Part shown: positions 1 through 7,604 of the stretch, one piece after another
Layout of the letters: each line of letters begins with the position of its first letter
How positions within the stretch are numbered: the first letter of the stretch is position 1
DNA from: JAMDCX01 sp049977145
GTDB lineage: Bacteria > Planctomycetota > Phycisphaerae > WQYP01
Direction: 5' to 3'
Assembly: GCA_049977145.1 (NCBI GenBank)
Contig: JBMFGW010000068.1
Span: forward strand, 1 to 21,374
Length of the DNA stretch: 21,374 nucleotides
Position numbers and translations under genes: made by a program
Notes under the pieces: generated by a model
What the model was told of the DNA's origin: nothing
Databases searched by the model: none
Seen by the model: the letters and a program-made list of their open reading frames with translations, nothing else

Positions 1-723
1 GCCAAGACGCAAAACTCGTTGATTTTACAGCGCATTATCCCACTGCAAACCAGCGAGTTTTGCTGGAACATCCGATAAATTGATTGGCGCCGGATGGGTT
101 GATATAAAGATAGATTCCCAAACGTGTTTAATGCCACTTGGGGCCGGTGCCCACAGCCCCTTTAACCAATTCCGGATTCGAAAACAATCCCACCGCAACG
201 CTCCCGCACCCATAAAGCCGCGACCGTTGGTCGCGCCTAGTTTAGCGCCATCGGCTGCCGACGGGCGCTCCCCATTCCCCAAATCCCCCAGCCCCGCCGC
301 TGCGGACGATCTGGGGGCGCGGGCGTCCCCACCCGCCGTAGTCCCAGTTCCAATGAGGCCGCAACCCCCATCCGCCGAACTGGTCACCGGCGAACCTTAT
401 TCTGCCAATATCGCTTGGCATGTATCTTGACATCTATGCGCACGGGCTAAACTGTTACCGCCGCGCCATACTGCAATATATCCTTTTAGCCGCGTGGCCT
501 TGGCCCGCGCGTTTGCCACGGAAATCTTAGGCCCACGCCACAAAAAATATAGCCGCATTAAGGGCAATGCGTTATGGCCTGCGTGCATTAAAGAAACGAT
601 GGATTTTAGTACTTGTCGCCACCGATCAGCACGCCCGCGGTGAATCTCGTCCATGCAATACCGCTTCGAATGTATTTGACGCCTATGCGGCGCTTGCGCG
701 CCGCGTTTCCGCAGGCGGCATGG
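1..723. other. Stretch with no convincing gene
   Basis: Several open frames occur here on both strands, but they overlap one another, lack convincing ribosome-binding sites and match no family I recognise. Positions about 250-345 are GC-rich and phrase-like, with runs of C and of GGGCG type, resembling intergenic filler rather than coding DNA. A perfect 7-bp hairpin sits at 219-235 and is listed separately. Decayed sequence cannot be excluded, because the region lies just beyond the degraded restriction locus. Confidence 0.5.
219..235. repeat. Perfect short inverted repeat (hairpin)
   Basis: CGCGACC and GGTCGCG flank a GTT loop, giving a 7-bp perfect stem. No T-tract follows on either strand, so it is not a standard intrinsic terminator. 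It lies in non-coding DNA. Short palindromes of this kind are often dispersed intergenic elements, but only this copy was noticed in the window. Confidence 0.4.
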
Positions 724-801
724 TCACTTTGCCTTCCCCTCAACAATCGCAATCTCCTCCGGCGTCAGTTCGTAAAGCTGGTAAACAAGCTGGTCGCCAT
801 G
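724..801 (-). pseudogene. C-terminal tail remnant of a type IIG / N6-adenine DNA methylase
   Basis: Immediately after the TAG stop of the DUF262-DUF1524 gene the same frame continues for 25 codons to a TGA. The peptide contains LVYQLYELTPEEIAIVEG. From family knowledge, an ending of the form LVYxLYxLTxEEIxIVE is characteristic of the C-terminus of Eco57I-like and other N6-adenine methylases in restriction and BREX-type loci. No methylase catalytic motif (NPPY) was seen nearby. It is most simply the last stub of a deleted methylase gene whose body was replaced by, or recombined with, the neighbouring restriction gene. The alternative is that TAG was once a sense codon and the tail was appended to the upstream protein. 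Confidence 0.6.
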
Positions 802-2784
802 CTAACTCTGCGTGCCATATTGTACGCTCCAATCTTCCTGTTCCAATCCGGCGGCTTGGACAATTCGTTCGCAGAACTGGTAGGCCACTTTCGCGGAAAA
901 ATGCGTCAGGAGATAATAACCGTTGGAAAGCTTACGGGAATCGCGAAATCTAGCGGGGTCCGTTGCGATAAACGATGGGAATGCCTGGACGAGGAGTTGG
1001 AACGCTTCCGGGTCGAGCATGGCGATTGTCTCCACCGTCCTTTCAGTGACATCGCGCCACGATCTCACCGAGAAGCTCTCGCCCAGCACGGTTAGTCCAA
1101 CGGGGATTCGCCCAGTCACGTCCCCAGTTGGTGGTTCAGGCAACTGGTCCGGGCCAAAATACGGCCAAATGCCCAGAGCGCGGTCTGCGAGGCTCGCAGC
1201 GCGCAATTTTATTTCAGTTTCGGTCCATCGCTGCAACTCGGCAAATTCACCGTTGAGTTCCAGATGGCTCGCAAGCAGAATTTTCCGCTTGGCAGGAAAG
1301 GCATCGTTGGTTAGCTCCCCGTTGTAGCCGGTAAGCGTCAGGTTCCCGAGGGTATGCAGCAGCATGGCGTGCGTTTCGTCGCAGTTTTCGCCCAAATGCT
1401 CGCGCCACCATGGTGTCAGCGTTTGCGGCATGACGTGTTCAATTGTCAACGTTCCCTGCTTGACCGTTTCGTGGTGGCCAAATGAATCCTCAATCCGCTC
1501 AAGAAGCAGCCGTGTCTTCTGCAATCGTTCCCCCATCGCGTATAGAGCTGAACTGGTTAATTTGTCCCGGAATTCGGCATCCTTTGGGTAATTTTTTGAC
1601 GCCAGCGTAGAGCGCAATCCCTCCACAAAATTACCATGCGCCTTGGCTTGTGTGTAAAGGGAGGGGAACAGCTTATTTAGGGTGTACGTCGGCACGCCAC
1701 ACACCCACCTTCGCATCATGAAGTTTTCGATGGTGTCCAATACGCCCGTGAAATCCTTAAGGGAAATCGCGCCAGCGCTATAGTCGTCGTAGACATTCAG
1801 TATAAGTGGGTACGCAGTGGTGACCTCGATGCGGTTGAGACGTTCCATCCGCTCTGAAATCCGGCGCTCTGGCTCTGTTTCGGGGTGAATTATGTGGGTG
1901 TAATATTTGGCGAATTTCGCCAGCTCCCGGAGGTATTCAACTACCTCAGTAGGGTTTTTGGGATCAGCATTTTCCTTGAGGGCTATGTAAACATCGCCCT
2001 GTTTGACCATCTTGCCGCCCCGCATTAAAAAGTGCCGAATGCACTCTGTGAGACCCTCGCCAAGGTCCTCTTGCATTGGCCTCCAATGTTCGGTGTATAT
2101 CCCTTCCTGTTGGTCAACGTGCACCCGCATGAAGAAATAATTTCGCAGCAGATCGGCCTGTGTTAGTGCCCGGCCCTTGGCGTTAAGGCTCTCGAAAATC
2201 AGATGCGGGTTATCATCTCTGTCAAGAACAATGCTGACAAGGGAAAGACTGCTGACCAGCACTTGCTTGAGCTTTTCCAAATCTTGCTCTTGTTTTTCGA
2301 GCATTTTATCAAAAAAACGGTACGCCTGCCCGATAGGTGTTTCCATATCCGGTACCACTCCATTGACGATATCGATGAATGCTGCGCGATCAACATGGGT
2401 GGGAAGCAGCTTAAGCTGATCCATATCGCTCTTGTAAACATTGCGTAACAGCGTATGCTCAATTTCTTCGCCAAGCTTGCCAACTTCGCGCTTTCGGGCG
2501 TGATTCCGGATAACCGCCAAGAGGATAAAAAACGTGGTGAGGCGCTGTTGCCCGTCGATCAGCGTGAACTTTGCGACTCCTTCGGGTACCGAGGTAGTCG
2601 GCATGGTCACAATAGATCCCATGAAATGATCACGTTGCGTGCCTTCCTCGTATATTTCTATCAGGTCGTCCCAAAGCGTTTTCCATTCCCGTTTTCCCCA
2701 ACTGTAGGTCCGCTGGAACAAAGGAACCACGTACTGGTTGGTTCCCTCAATAATTTTCTGTAACTTGGTCTCTGATGCCTTCAT
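802..2784 (-). CDS. GmrSD-type DUF262-DUF1524 restriction protein
   Basis: This is a 660-residue fused GmrS-GmrD-like protein, probably a cytoplasmic modification-dependent (type IV) restriction enzyme. Known relatives use the DUF262 half for nucleotide-driven control and the DUF1524 half as an HNH-like nuclease. The DUF262 hallmarks are visible: VPLFQRTYSW at residues 20-29, IDGQQRLTT at 76-84, and FESLN...DLLRNYFF at about 197-218. The DUF1524 hallmarks are EHVMPQ (His450, Pro453) and LGNLTLTGYN...N.AF..K at about 479-499, so the nuclease looks intact. A further domain of about 100 residues with an FSVRSWRDV motif ends the protein. The ATG at 2784 was chosen over an upstream in-frame start because AGGAG lies 8 bases before it and the DUF262 homology begins there. 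It is flanked by remnants of a helicase and a methylase, suggesting a decayed defence island. The target modification cannot be read from sequence. Confidence 0.9.
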   Translation of the reverse strand: MKASETKLQKIIEGTNQYVVPLFQRTYSWGKREWKTLWDDLIEIYEEGTQRDHFMGSIVTMPTTSVPEGVAKFTLIDGQQRLTTFFILLAVIRNHARKREVGKLGEEIEHTLLRNVYKSDMDQLKLLPTHVDRAAFIDIVNGVVPDMETPIGQAYRFFDKMLEKQEQDLEKLKQVLVSSLSLVSIVLDRDDNPHLIFESLNAKGRALTQADLLRNYFFMRVHVDQQEGIYTEHWRPMQEDLGEGLTECIRHFLMRGGKMVKQGDVYIALKENADPKNPTEVVEYLRELAKFAKYYTHIIHPETEPERRISERMERLNRIEVTTAYPLILNVYDDYSAGAISLKDFTGVLDTIENFMMRRWVCGVPTYTLNKLFPSLYTQAKAHGNFVEGLRSTLASKNYPKDAEFRDKLTSSALYAMGERLQKTRLLLERIEDSFGHHETVKQGTLTIEHVMPQTLTPWWREHLGENCDETHAMLLHTLGNLTLTGYNGELTNDAFPAKRKILLASHLELNGEFAELQRWTETEIKLRAASLADRALGIWPYFGPDQLPEPPTGDVTGRIPVGLTVLGESFSVRSWRDVTERTVETIAMLDPEAFQLLVQAFPSFIATDPARFRDSRKLSNGYYLLTHFSAKVAYQFCERIVQAAGLEQEDWSVQYGTQS

Positions 2785-2922
2785 GCACCTTTCTCCTGAA
2801 AATACGGGCCAGCACGAGAACTTCCGCAAATACCAATCTCATAACTGTAACAGACCAAAGCGCTGCCGGAAACTTCATGCCTATGGCCAAATTGTGCGTG
2901 CATTTCCACGGCCCACCAAAGC

Positions 2923-3057
2923 CTAACAAAATCCGCCGATAAAAAAATAGCCGACAACGCAGTCAAACTGCCGCGTATCAGTGCCGAGCAGCGCGGCGAA
3001 ACGATCACGTAGCGTTTTGCCCGCTTCATTAGTGATAAATGTGATATCCGACGACAT
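2923..3057 (-). pseudogene. N-terminal remnant of a PLD-domain helicase
   Basis: A 44-codon frame starts at ATG 3057 and contains DITFITNEAGKTLRDRF, then FDCVVGYFF, before ending at TAG 2923. From family knowledge, F-I-T-N-x-x-G-x-T-L-x-x-R-F followed by FDxLVGYFYxSGF is the start of large SNF2/DEAD-type helicases with an N-terminal phospholipase D-like domain. These are common in defence islands and are usually about 1000 residues long. The frame breaks exactly where the SGF motif (here GGF) should continue. No helicase motifs follow downstream, where the DUF262 gene lies instead. It is most likely a deletion remnant. It is far too short for the track threshold but the match is specific. Confidence 0.6.
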
Positions 3058-3350
3058 GCCGAAAGTTTAACCCCTATCGCCCACCGCGACAAACCAACAC
3101 CCCCGCCCGTCACCCGTGTCACCATGCCCCCGAAAACTGAACACGACCCTCCTCCTGCCTCCTGAATTCTGAAAACCCAAATTCTCAAATCACCAAATCC
3201 CCCGCCCCCGTCGCGCCTCCGCGTTCTTACGCCACTTTGCGATTAACGTTGTTCGTTTCTCGTCGCCTGTTGCACGTTGTTAGTCACCTTATGGCTTATA
3301 TCTTGCCGCCGTCGTATCCCGCCGCCGTTGTATCTTCGTGTCGTTGTGTC

Positions 3351-3434
3351 GTTGTGGTGAACCCCGTCGTGGTCGTCGTAACGTCCCGTCTTTGCGTTCT
3401 TGTGTTTCTTTGCGGTTATCCCAAAATTCTGTGC
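3351..3434 (+). repeat. Dispersed repeat module B, copy 1
   Basis: This module reads GTTGTGGTGAA ... CGTCGTAACGTC, then CTTTGCGTTCTTGTG TTTCTTTGCGG, then GTTATCCCAAAA and TCTGTG. Closely similar copies follow at about 3688-3795 and 7150-7250. Its word-like composition (repeated CTTTGCG and CTCTGTGG) resembles intergenic phrase repeats seen in many environmental bacterial genomes. No coding capacity or transposase is associated with it. Confidence 0.65.
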
Positions 3435-3519
3435 CACAATCCATCCATTTCTTCGCAGCGTGCAAAGATTTCTCAGTAGCGCCTTCCGACACTGTTTCCC
3501 AAAAATCCGTGGCCTTGAT
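3431..3519 (+). repeat. Dispersed repeat module A, copy 1
   Basis: It begins GTGCCACAATCCATCC, continues TCGCAGCGTGCAAAGAT and ends AAAAATCCGTGGCCTTGAT, leading straight into the minisatellite. Copies at 6978 and 11362 share most positions. All three copies are in the same orientation. The sequence carries no recognisable protein signal. Confidence 0.75.
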
Positions 3520-3654
3520 CAGTAGTATCAGTAGTATCAGTATTACCAGTATTACCAGTATTACCAGTATTATCAGTATTACCAGTATTATCAGTATTAT
3601 CAGTATTATCAGTATTATCAGTATTATCAGTATTATCAGTATTATCAGTATTGG
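3520..3654 (+). repeat. 9-bp minisatellite, 15 units of CAGTATTAT type
   Basis: Fifteen consecutive 9-base units run without interruption. Two are CAGTAGTAT, most are CAGTATTAT or CAGTATTAC, and the last is CAGTATTGG. The variants are clustered, with TAC-type units on the left and a homogeneous TAT-type run on the right, suggesting expansion by slippage from the right side. The related locus at about 7065-7110 contains only a few degenerate units in the same context, so unit number clearly varies between copies. Confidence 0.9.
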
Positions 3655-3795
3655 TCAGTGATCAGTGGTCATTGATCATTGATCGCCTCTTTGTGGTGAA
3701 TGTCGTCGTTACGTCGCCTCTTTGCGTTCTTGTGTTTCTTTGCGGTTATCCCAAAACTCTGTGGCCCCGGTGCCCTCTGTGGCTAATCGTCTTTC
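3655..3795 (+). repeat. Dispersed repeat module B with TGATCA-rich leader, copy 2
   Basis: It begins TCAGTGATCAGTGGTCATTG, continues through GTGGTGAATGTCGTCG and CTTTGCGTTCTTGTG, and ends with GTGCCCTCTGTGGCTAAT. Positions about 7108-7250 repeat nearly the whole segment in the same order with scattered substitutions, so the two are homologous copies on either side of polA. The leader is rich in overlapping palindromes around TGATCA. Confidence 0.8.
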
Positions 3796-4044
3796 CCCCA
3801 TCGTCATTGATCCGTGATCAGTGTTCCTTGATCAGTGAAAAGGACTCCTAAATGCTGGCGGCTTCGCCTGAAAGTAGAAAATAGAAAGTAGACCGCAGGT
3901 GGGTCTTCCAGCAAGCGCCAGCAACTCTTTTGTTCCAGCCCTATTTGCTCTACTGTTCAACTCTCTACTTTTCGCCTGCTCTCGGCGGCAACCGCCGCCA
4001 CAGCCCCCCGCAGCACGTTTTTCCACAACTGACGCGACTTGCGT

Positions 4045-4050
4045 TAAAAT
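4045..4050 (+). promoter_or_regulatory. Possible -10 box giving a leaderless polA transcript
   Basis: TAAAAT ends seven bases before the polA ATG at 4057, and no Shine-Dalgarno-like purine tract lies between them. If this is the -10 box, transcription would start at or very near the A of the ATG. No good -35 box is visible, so the call is tentative. Confidence 0.3.
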
Positions 4051-4056
4051 TCGGTT

Positions 4057-6936
4057 ATGACAATACCCCAGACACTTTATGTCATTGATGGCCACGCGCA
4101 GATCTACCGTGCTTATTATGCGTTGCCCCCCTTAAATGCTCCCTCCGGCGAACCCACCAATGCCACCTTGGGCTTTGTTTCCGCCCTGCTGAAACTGCTG
4201 CAGACGAAAAAGCCTTCCCAGTTAGTTCTGGCCATGGATGCAGGCTCCAGTGGCCGCGAACTTCTGGACCGCCAATACAAAGCCCATCGCCAACCCATGC
4301 CGGAGGCTATGCGTCCGCAGATTGAACGCATCATGCGCATCGCCCATATCATGGCTCTACCTACATTGCGGATCGCCGGGTTTGAAGCGGATGATGTTAT
4401 TGCCACATTGGTGCAGCGTATCGGCGCGCAAGTTGATCCGCCGGATATTTTTATCTGCTCACGCGATAAGGACCTCGACCAGCTTGTAGGCGATAAGGTG
4501 CGCCTTTATGACATTCAAACCGGTGAAACGATTGATGCCGCCGCGCTGATTCGCAGTAAAGGGTATTCGCCGCAGCAGGCTGGTGATGTGCTGGCGTTAA
4601 CCGGTGACACCGCGGATAACATTAAGGGCATTCCGGGGGTCGGCCCGAAGACTGCGGCCAAATGGATTTCCCAGTTCGGGAATCTGGATAATCTTATCGC
4701 CCATGCCGGTGCGATTTCCGGGAAAATTGGCCAGGCCCTGCGGGACAACCTTTCGATCCTGGCGCAATCACGGCAATTGGTGCAATTGCGCTATGACGTT
4801 CCGCTGGAATTGCCCCGGGCTGATTTTGATCCCACCGCGCTGGCGAAGTTGGAACCGGTATTTCATGAGTTGCAGTTCCAACGCCTTCTGCCGGTACTGC
4901 GGCAAACGCAACAGGTGTTCGGAATAACACCTGTGCCGATACCGGCGGTCGCGAAGCCTTCTGCCGCAGTTGGCATGATGGCTGACCAGCCATCCGGCGC
5001 GACCGCACCCAAAGGCCTTTTTGATGCGCCGGAACCGGCATCGCCCGACGTGTTTACGGAAGTTCACAACGAGGCGTCCCAAGCGGCTTCGCCGCCGCCA
5101 GTGCCCGCAGCGGTGGAACTGCCGCACGTCCAGGGTGATTATCGCCTGGTCAACAGCACTTCGGCACTGGATGCGATGCTGCAGGAAATTCAAGCGCTGC
5201 TGGCGGGGAATGCCCGGCGCTGGCTGGCGGTGGACACCGAAACCGATTCGCTTTCCGCGCTGCAATCCCGCCTGTGCGGAATATCGTTGGCCGCCAGTGC
5301 GGGTTTGGCGTGGTACATTCCCGTCATGGGGCCGGGCTGTGCGCTTTCTATTTCTGATGTTTCCGCCCGCGTGGCACCGCTGCTGGCGGACAAAAGTATC
5401 CAGAAAATCGGCCAGAATTTGAAGTATGACATGCACGTTCTGCGGCGGCACAACCTGCCGCTGGATGGCATTTATTTTGATACCATGGTCGCCGGTTATC
5501 TGGTAGATGCCGCACGGCAGAGCCTGACGATGGATTCTCTGGCGGCGGATTATCTTAAGCTGCGGCCGATTCCCATTTCGGATCTTATCGGATCGGGTGG
5601 CAAACAGGGCAGTTTTGCGAATGTGTCGTTGGATCGGGCCACGCGGTATGCCGCTGAAGATGCGGATGTTACGTATCGTCTGGCGGTTGTTTTATTTCCG
5701 CTGATCGGCGCAATGGGCATGGATAAACTGTTGTTTGAACTGGAAATGCCGCTGGTGGAAATTCTGGCGGAAATGGAACGCACCGGCATAAAAGTCAATA
5801 CGCAGCTTTTGGGTGATTTAAGCATCCGTCTGGAAAAGAAAATTGCCATACTGCGGCGGCAGATCATGGAGGCGGCGCAAGCTGATTTTAATCCTGATTC
5901 CCCCAAACAACTTGCGGAAGTTCTTTTTAACAAGCTCCATCTGCCCGCCGGGAAAAAGACCAAAACCGGTTACAGCACCAATATGGATGTTCTGGAATCA
6001 CTGGCGGATCAACATCCGGTTCCGGCGCTGGTGCTGGAATACCGACAGCTTGGAAAATTAAAAAACACCTATGTCGATTCATTAATTCAAGAAGCCGCGC
6101 GTACGGGGCGCGTTCATGCCCAGTTCAATCAGACGGTGGCGGAAACCGGGCGGCTTTCCAGCAGCAATCCAAATTTGCAGAACATCCCTATCCGCACCGA
6201 TGAAGGCCGGGAAATTCGCCGGGCTTTCATCGCCGACGGCCCGGATAAAGTCCTGCTGGCCGCTGATTATTCCCAGATTGAATTACGTGTCATGGCCCAT
6301 TATTGCCGGGAACCCGCGCTTCGGGACGCCTTCGCCCGCAATCAGGATATTCACCAGTTTGTGGCTACGGAAATTTATCACGTGCCGCCCGATCAGGTCA
6401 CCGCGGACATGCGCCGCGTGGCGAAGACCGTCAACTTCGGTATTATTTACGGCCAAACGGCTTTTGGCCTCAAACAGGTGCTGAAAATCCCGCAAACCCA
6501 AGCCGAAGCCTTTATCACCGCGTACAAACAGCGTTTCCCCGGCATTGCCGCATTTTCGCATGACTGCATCGCCCAGGCCGAAGCGCAGGGATTTGTCACC
6601 ACCATTCTTGGTCGCCGCCGGCCTATTCCGGAAATAAAATCCAGCCAACAATCGGTCCGCAGCTTCGGCCAGCGTGCCGCGGTCAACACCGTAATCCAGG
6701 GCTCCGCCGCCGATTTAATCAAACAAGCCATGGTCCGCATTGCCAAAATCATTAGGGGTGATCCAAGAATAAAACTGCTTCTACAAGTGCATGATGAGCT
6801 GGTGTTTGAGTGTTCCCGTCCGGCCGTGGAAGAATTCGCGGCGCTAGTCCGGCAGGAAATGGAGCAAGCCATCCTTCTGGCGGTGCCCGTCAAAGTTGAA
6901 GTCCACTGGGCTGACAACTGGCTGGAAGCCAAATAG
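4057..6936 (+). CDS. polA: DNA polymerase I
   Basis: This 959-residue repair and Okazaki-fragment-processing polymerase is slightly longer than the E. coli enzyme (928). The 5'-nuclease domain fills about residues 1-275, with VIDGHAQIYRAYYA, FEADDVIATL, SRDKDLDQLV and GIPGVGPKTAA. A variable Pro/Ala-rich linker follows (about 290-365). The 3'-5' proofreading site is intact: Asp393 and Glu395 (VDTETDSL), Asp458 (GQNLKYD) and Asp535 (YAAEDADVT). Polymerase motif A is AADYSQIELR with Asp737. Motif B is RRVAKTVNFGIIYG with Arg786, Lys790 and Phe794. Motif C is VHDELVFE with Asp913. Start 4057 fits the family N-terminus and has no Shine-Dalgarno sequence. The gene stands alone, bracketed by direct copies of the intergenic repeat mosaic. 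Confidence 0.99.
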   Translation: MTIPQTLYVIDGHAQIYRAYYALPPLNAPSGEPTNATLGFVSALLKLLQTKKPSQLVLAMDAGSSGRELLDRQYKAHRQPMPEAMRPQIERIMRIAHIMALPTLRIAGFEADDVIATLVQRIGAQVDPPDIFICSRDKDLDQLVGDKVRLYDIQTGETIDAAALIRSKGYSPQQAGDVLALTGDTADNIKGIPGVGPKTAAKWISQFGNLDNLIAHAGAISGKIGQALRDNLSILAQSRQLVQLRYDVPLELPRADFDPTALAKLEPVFHELQFQRLLPVLRQTQQVFGITPVPIPAVAKPSAAVGMMADQPSGATAPKGLFDAPEPASPDVFTEVHNEASQAASPPPVPAAVELPHVQGDYRLVNSTSALDAMLQEIQALLAGNARRWLAVDTETDSLSALQSRLCGISLAASAGLAWYIPVMGPGCALSISDVSARVAPLLADKSIQKIGQNLKYDMHVLRRHNLPLDGIYFDTMVAGYLVDAARQSLTMDSLAADYLKLRPIPISDLIGSGGKQGSFANVSLDRATRYAAEDADVTYRLAVVLFPLIGAMGMDKLLFELEMPLVEILAEMERTGIKVNTQLLGDLSIRLEKKIAILRRQIMEAAQADFNPDSPKQLAEVLFNKLHLPAGKKTKTGYSTNMDVLESLADQHPVPALVLEYRQLGKLKNTYVDSLIQEAARTGRVHAQFNQTVAETGRLSSSNPNLQNIPIRTDEGREIRRAFIADGPDKVLLAADYSQIELRVMAHYCREPALRDAFARNQDIHQFVATEIYHVPPDQVTADMRRVAKTVNFGIIYGQTAFGLKQVLKIPQTQAEAFITAYKQRFPGIAAFSHDCIAQAEAQGFVTTILGRRRPIPEIKSSQQSVRSFGQRAAVNTVIQGSAADLIKQAMVRIAKIIRGDPRIKLLLQVHDELVFECSRPAVEEFAALVRQEMEQAILLAVPVKVEVHWADNWLEAK

Positions 6937-6977
6937 GGGCCGGCAACAGCGGCATACCCGGGCGGAAGATGTAATAT

Positions 6978-7250
6978 GTGCCACAATCCATCCAATTCTT
7001 CGCAGCGTGCAAAGATGTTTTAGTAGCGTTTTTCGGCACAGCTTTCCAAAAATCCGTGGCCTTGATCAGTAGTATCAGTAATTATCGGTATTGATCAGTA
7101 TTATCAGTATTGGTCAGTGATCAGTGGTCATTGATCATTGGTCGCGTTTTTGTGGTGAATATCGTCGTAACGTCGCGTCTTTGCGTTCGTGCGTTTCTTT
7201 GCGGTTATCCCAAAACTCTGTGGCCTCGGTGCCCTCTGTGGCTAATGGTC
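6978..7250 (+). repeat. Repeat mosaic copy downstream of polA (modules A, short minisatellite, B)
   Basis: It starts GTGCCACAATCCATCC, passes through GTGGCCTTGATCAGTAGTAT, then only a few degenerate CAGTATTAT-type units, then TCAGTGATCAGTGGTCATTG and the module with CTTTGCG, GTTATCCCAAAA and GCCCTCTGTGGCTAAT. The order and orientation equal those at 3431-3795. The main difference is the contracted minisatellite. This forms a long, imperfect direct repeat around polA. Confidence 0.85.
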
Positions 7251-7270
7251 GTGAAATCTGTGGATAAGAC

Positions 7271-7327
7271 ATTTTGGTATCTCCGCGACTCCGCGTGACA
7301 TTTTGGTTGCGGCGCAGCCGCGCTGGG
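7271..7327 (+). repeat. Dispersed repeat module C, copy 1
   Basis: The core reads TTTTGGTATCTCCGCGACTC, then CGCGTGACATTTTGGTTGCG, then a GC-rich GCAGCCGCGCTGGG. An almost identical copy is at 11456-11511. It abuts module B here but module A at the other site, showing that the modules assort independently. Confidence 0.75.
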
Positions 7328-7582
7328 TCCTCTATTTGCCTTTTATTCCCAAAAGGTGTAAAAGAATATGTGACCTCTGCCTTGTTCGTGCTAGAGCGGC
7401 CTATTGCTTCGGACCGATGAGCATTGTACAGGACCCCGGGTGTCGGAACGATGGACAAGCCTGGTTGCGATTTATCGTGACAGTTGTGGAAGTCTTGAGC
7501 CGATGCGTTGTGCTGGTCCGCCCTTGTAACAAGGGTTCGAAACTCTCCCGCTCTCACGGCATCATGGTGGAGGTCTTTTTAT

Positions 7583-7591
7583 TGGTATAAT
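7583..7591 (+). promoter_or_regulatory. Extended -10 promoter element
   Basis: TGGTATAAT is a perfect TATAAT hexamer with the TG extended -10 motif, in otherwise GC-rich DNA. Transcription would start near 7598. Only very short frames lie downstream (a 6-codon frame at 7598, then 40 codons from 7605) before the converging gene that ends at 7729. It could drive a small peptide, a small RNA or antisense transcription into the PEBP-like gene. No convincing -35 box is seen. Confidence 0.4.
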
Positions 7592-7604
7592 ATTGCCATG
7601 CGGG

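Larger units (their letters stand above)
3100..4056. other. Gene-free intergenic repeat mosaic
   Basis: Nearly 1 kb without a credible gene. It contains low-complexity phrases such as TCCTGCCTCCTGAATTCTG (about 3150), two copies of a module with TTTGCGTTCTTGTG and GCGGTTATCCCAAAA (about 3351-3434 and 3688-3770), a dispersed module starting GTGCCACAATCCATCC (3431), a 9-bp minisatellite (3520-3654), several TGATCA-type words (about 3655-3835) and purine-rich AAAGTAGAAAATAGAAAGTAG near 3870. Parts recur on the far side of polA and near 11362. Open frames here, including one reading Ser-Ile repeats, are artefacts of the repeats. Confidence 0.75.
6937..7600. other. Gene-free region after polA
   Basis: The left part (6978-7330) is a second copy of the repeat mosaic. 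The right part (about 7331-7580) has no recognisable gene on either strand. Frames of up to 140 codons cross it but continue into the repeats, and their peptides match nothing I recognise. A T-loop-like GGGTTCGAAAC at about 7535 does not fold into a credible tRNA. No clear intrinsic terminator follows polA. Confidence 0.6.

Noticed and set aside
2177..2483. Overlapping frames inside the DUF262 region
   Set aside because: Shadows of a gene whose family motifs are all in one other frame.
3520..3654. CRISPR-like array
   Set aside because: Units are 9 bases with no spacers; it is a plain tandem repeat.
3338..3661. 107-codon plus-strand frame ending in a long Ser-Ile-Ile repeat
   Set aside because: It is the translation of the 9-bp minisatellite and adjoining dispersed repeats; no start signal and no counterpart in the other copies.
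4768..5451. 227-codon minus-strand frame inside polA
   Set aside because: Antisense shadow of a clearly conserved gene; Arg/Gln-rich composition typical of such frames.
6447..6995. 182-codon minus-strand frame over the polA 3' end
   Set aside because: Antisense shadow of the conserved polymerase motifs.
7135..7557. 140-codon minus-strand frame downstream of polA
   Set aside because: About half of it lies in repeat modules B and C, and the rest matches no family I recognise; no ribosome-binding site.
7490..7565. tRNA-like segment with CTTGTAA and GGGTTCGAAAC
   Set aside because: The words resemble a Thr anticodon loop and a T-loop, but the anticodon stem and acceptor stem do not pair and the D-arm is missing.
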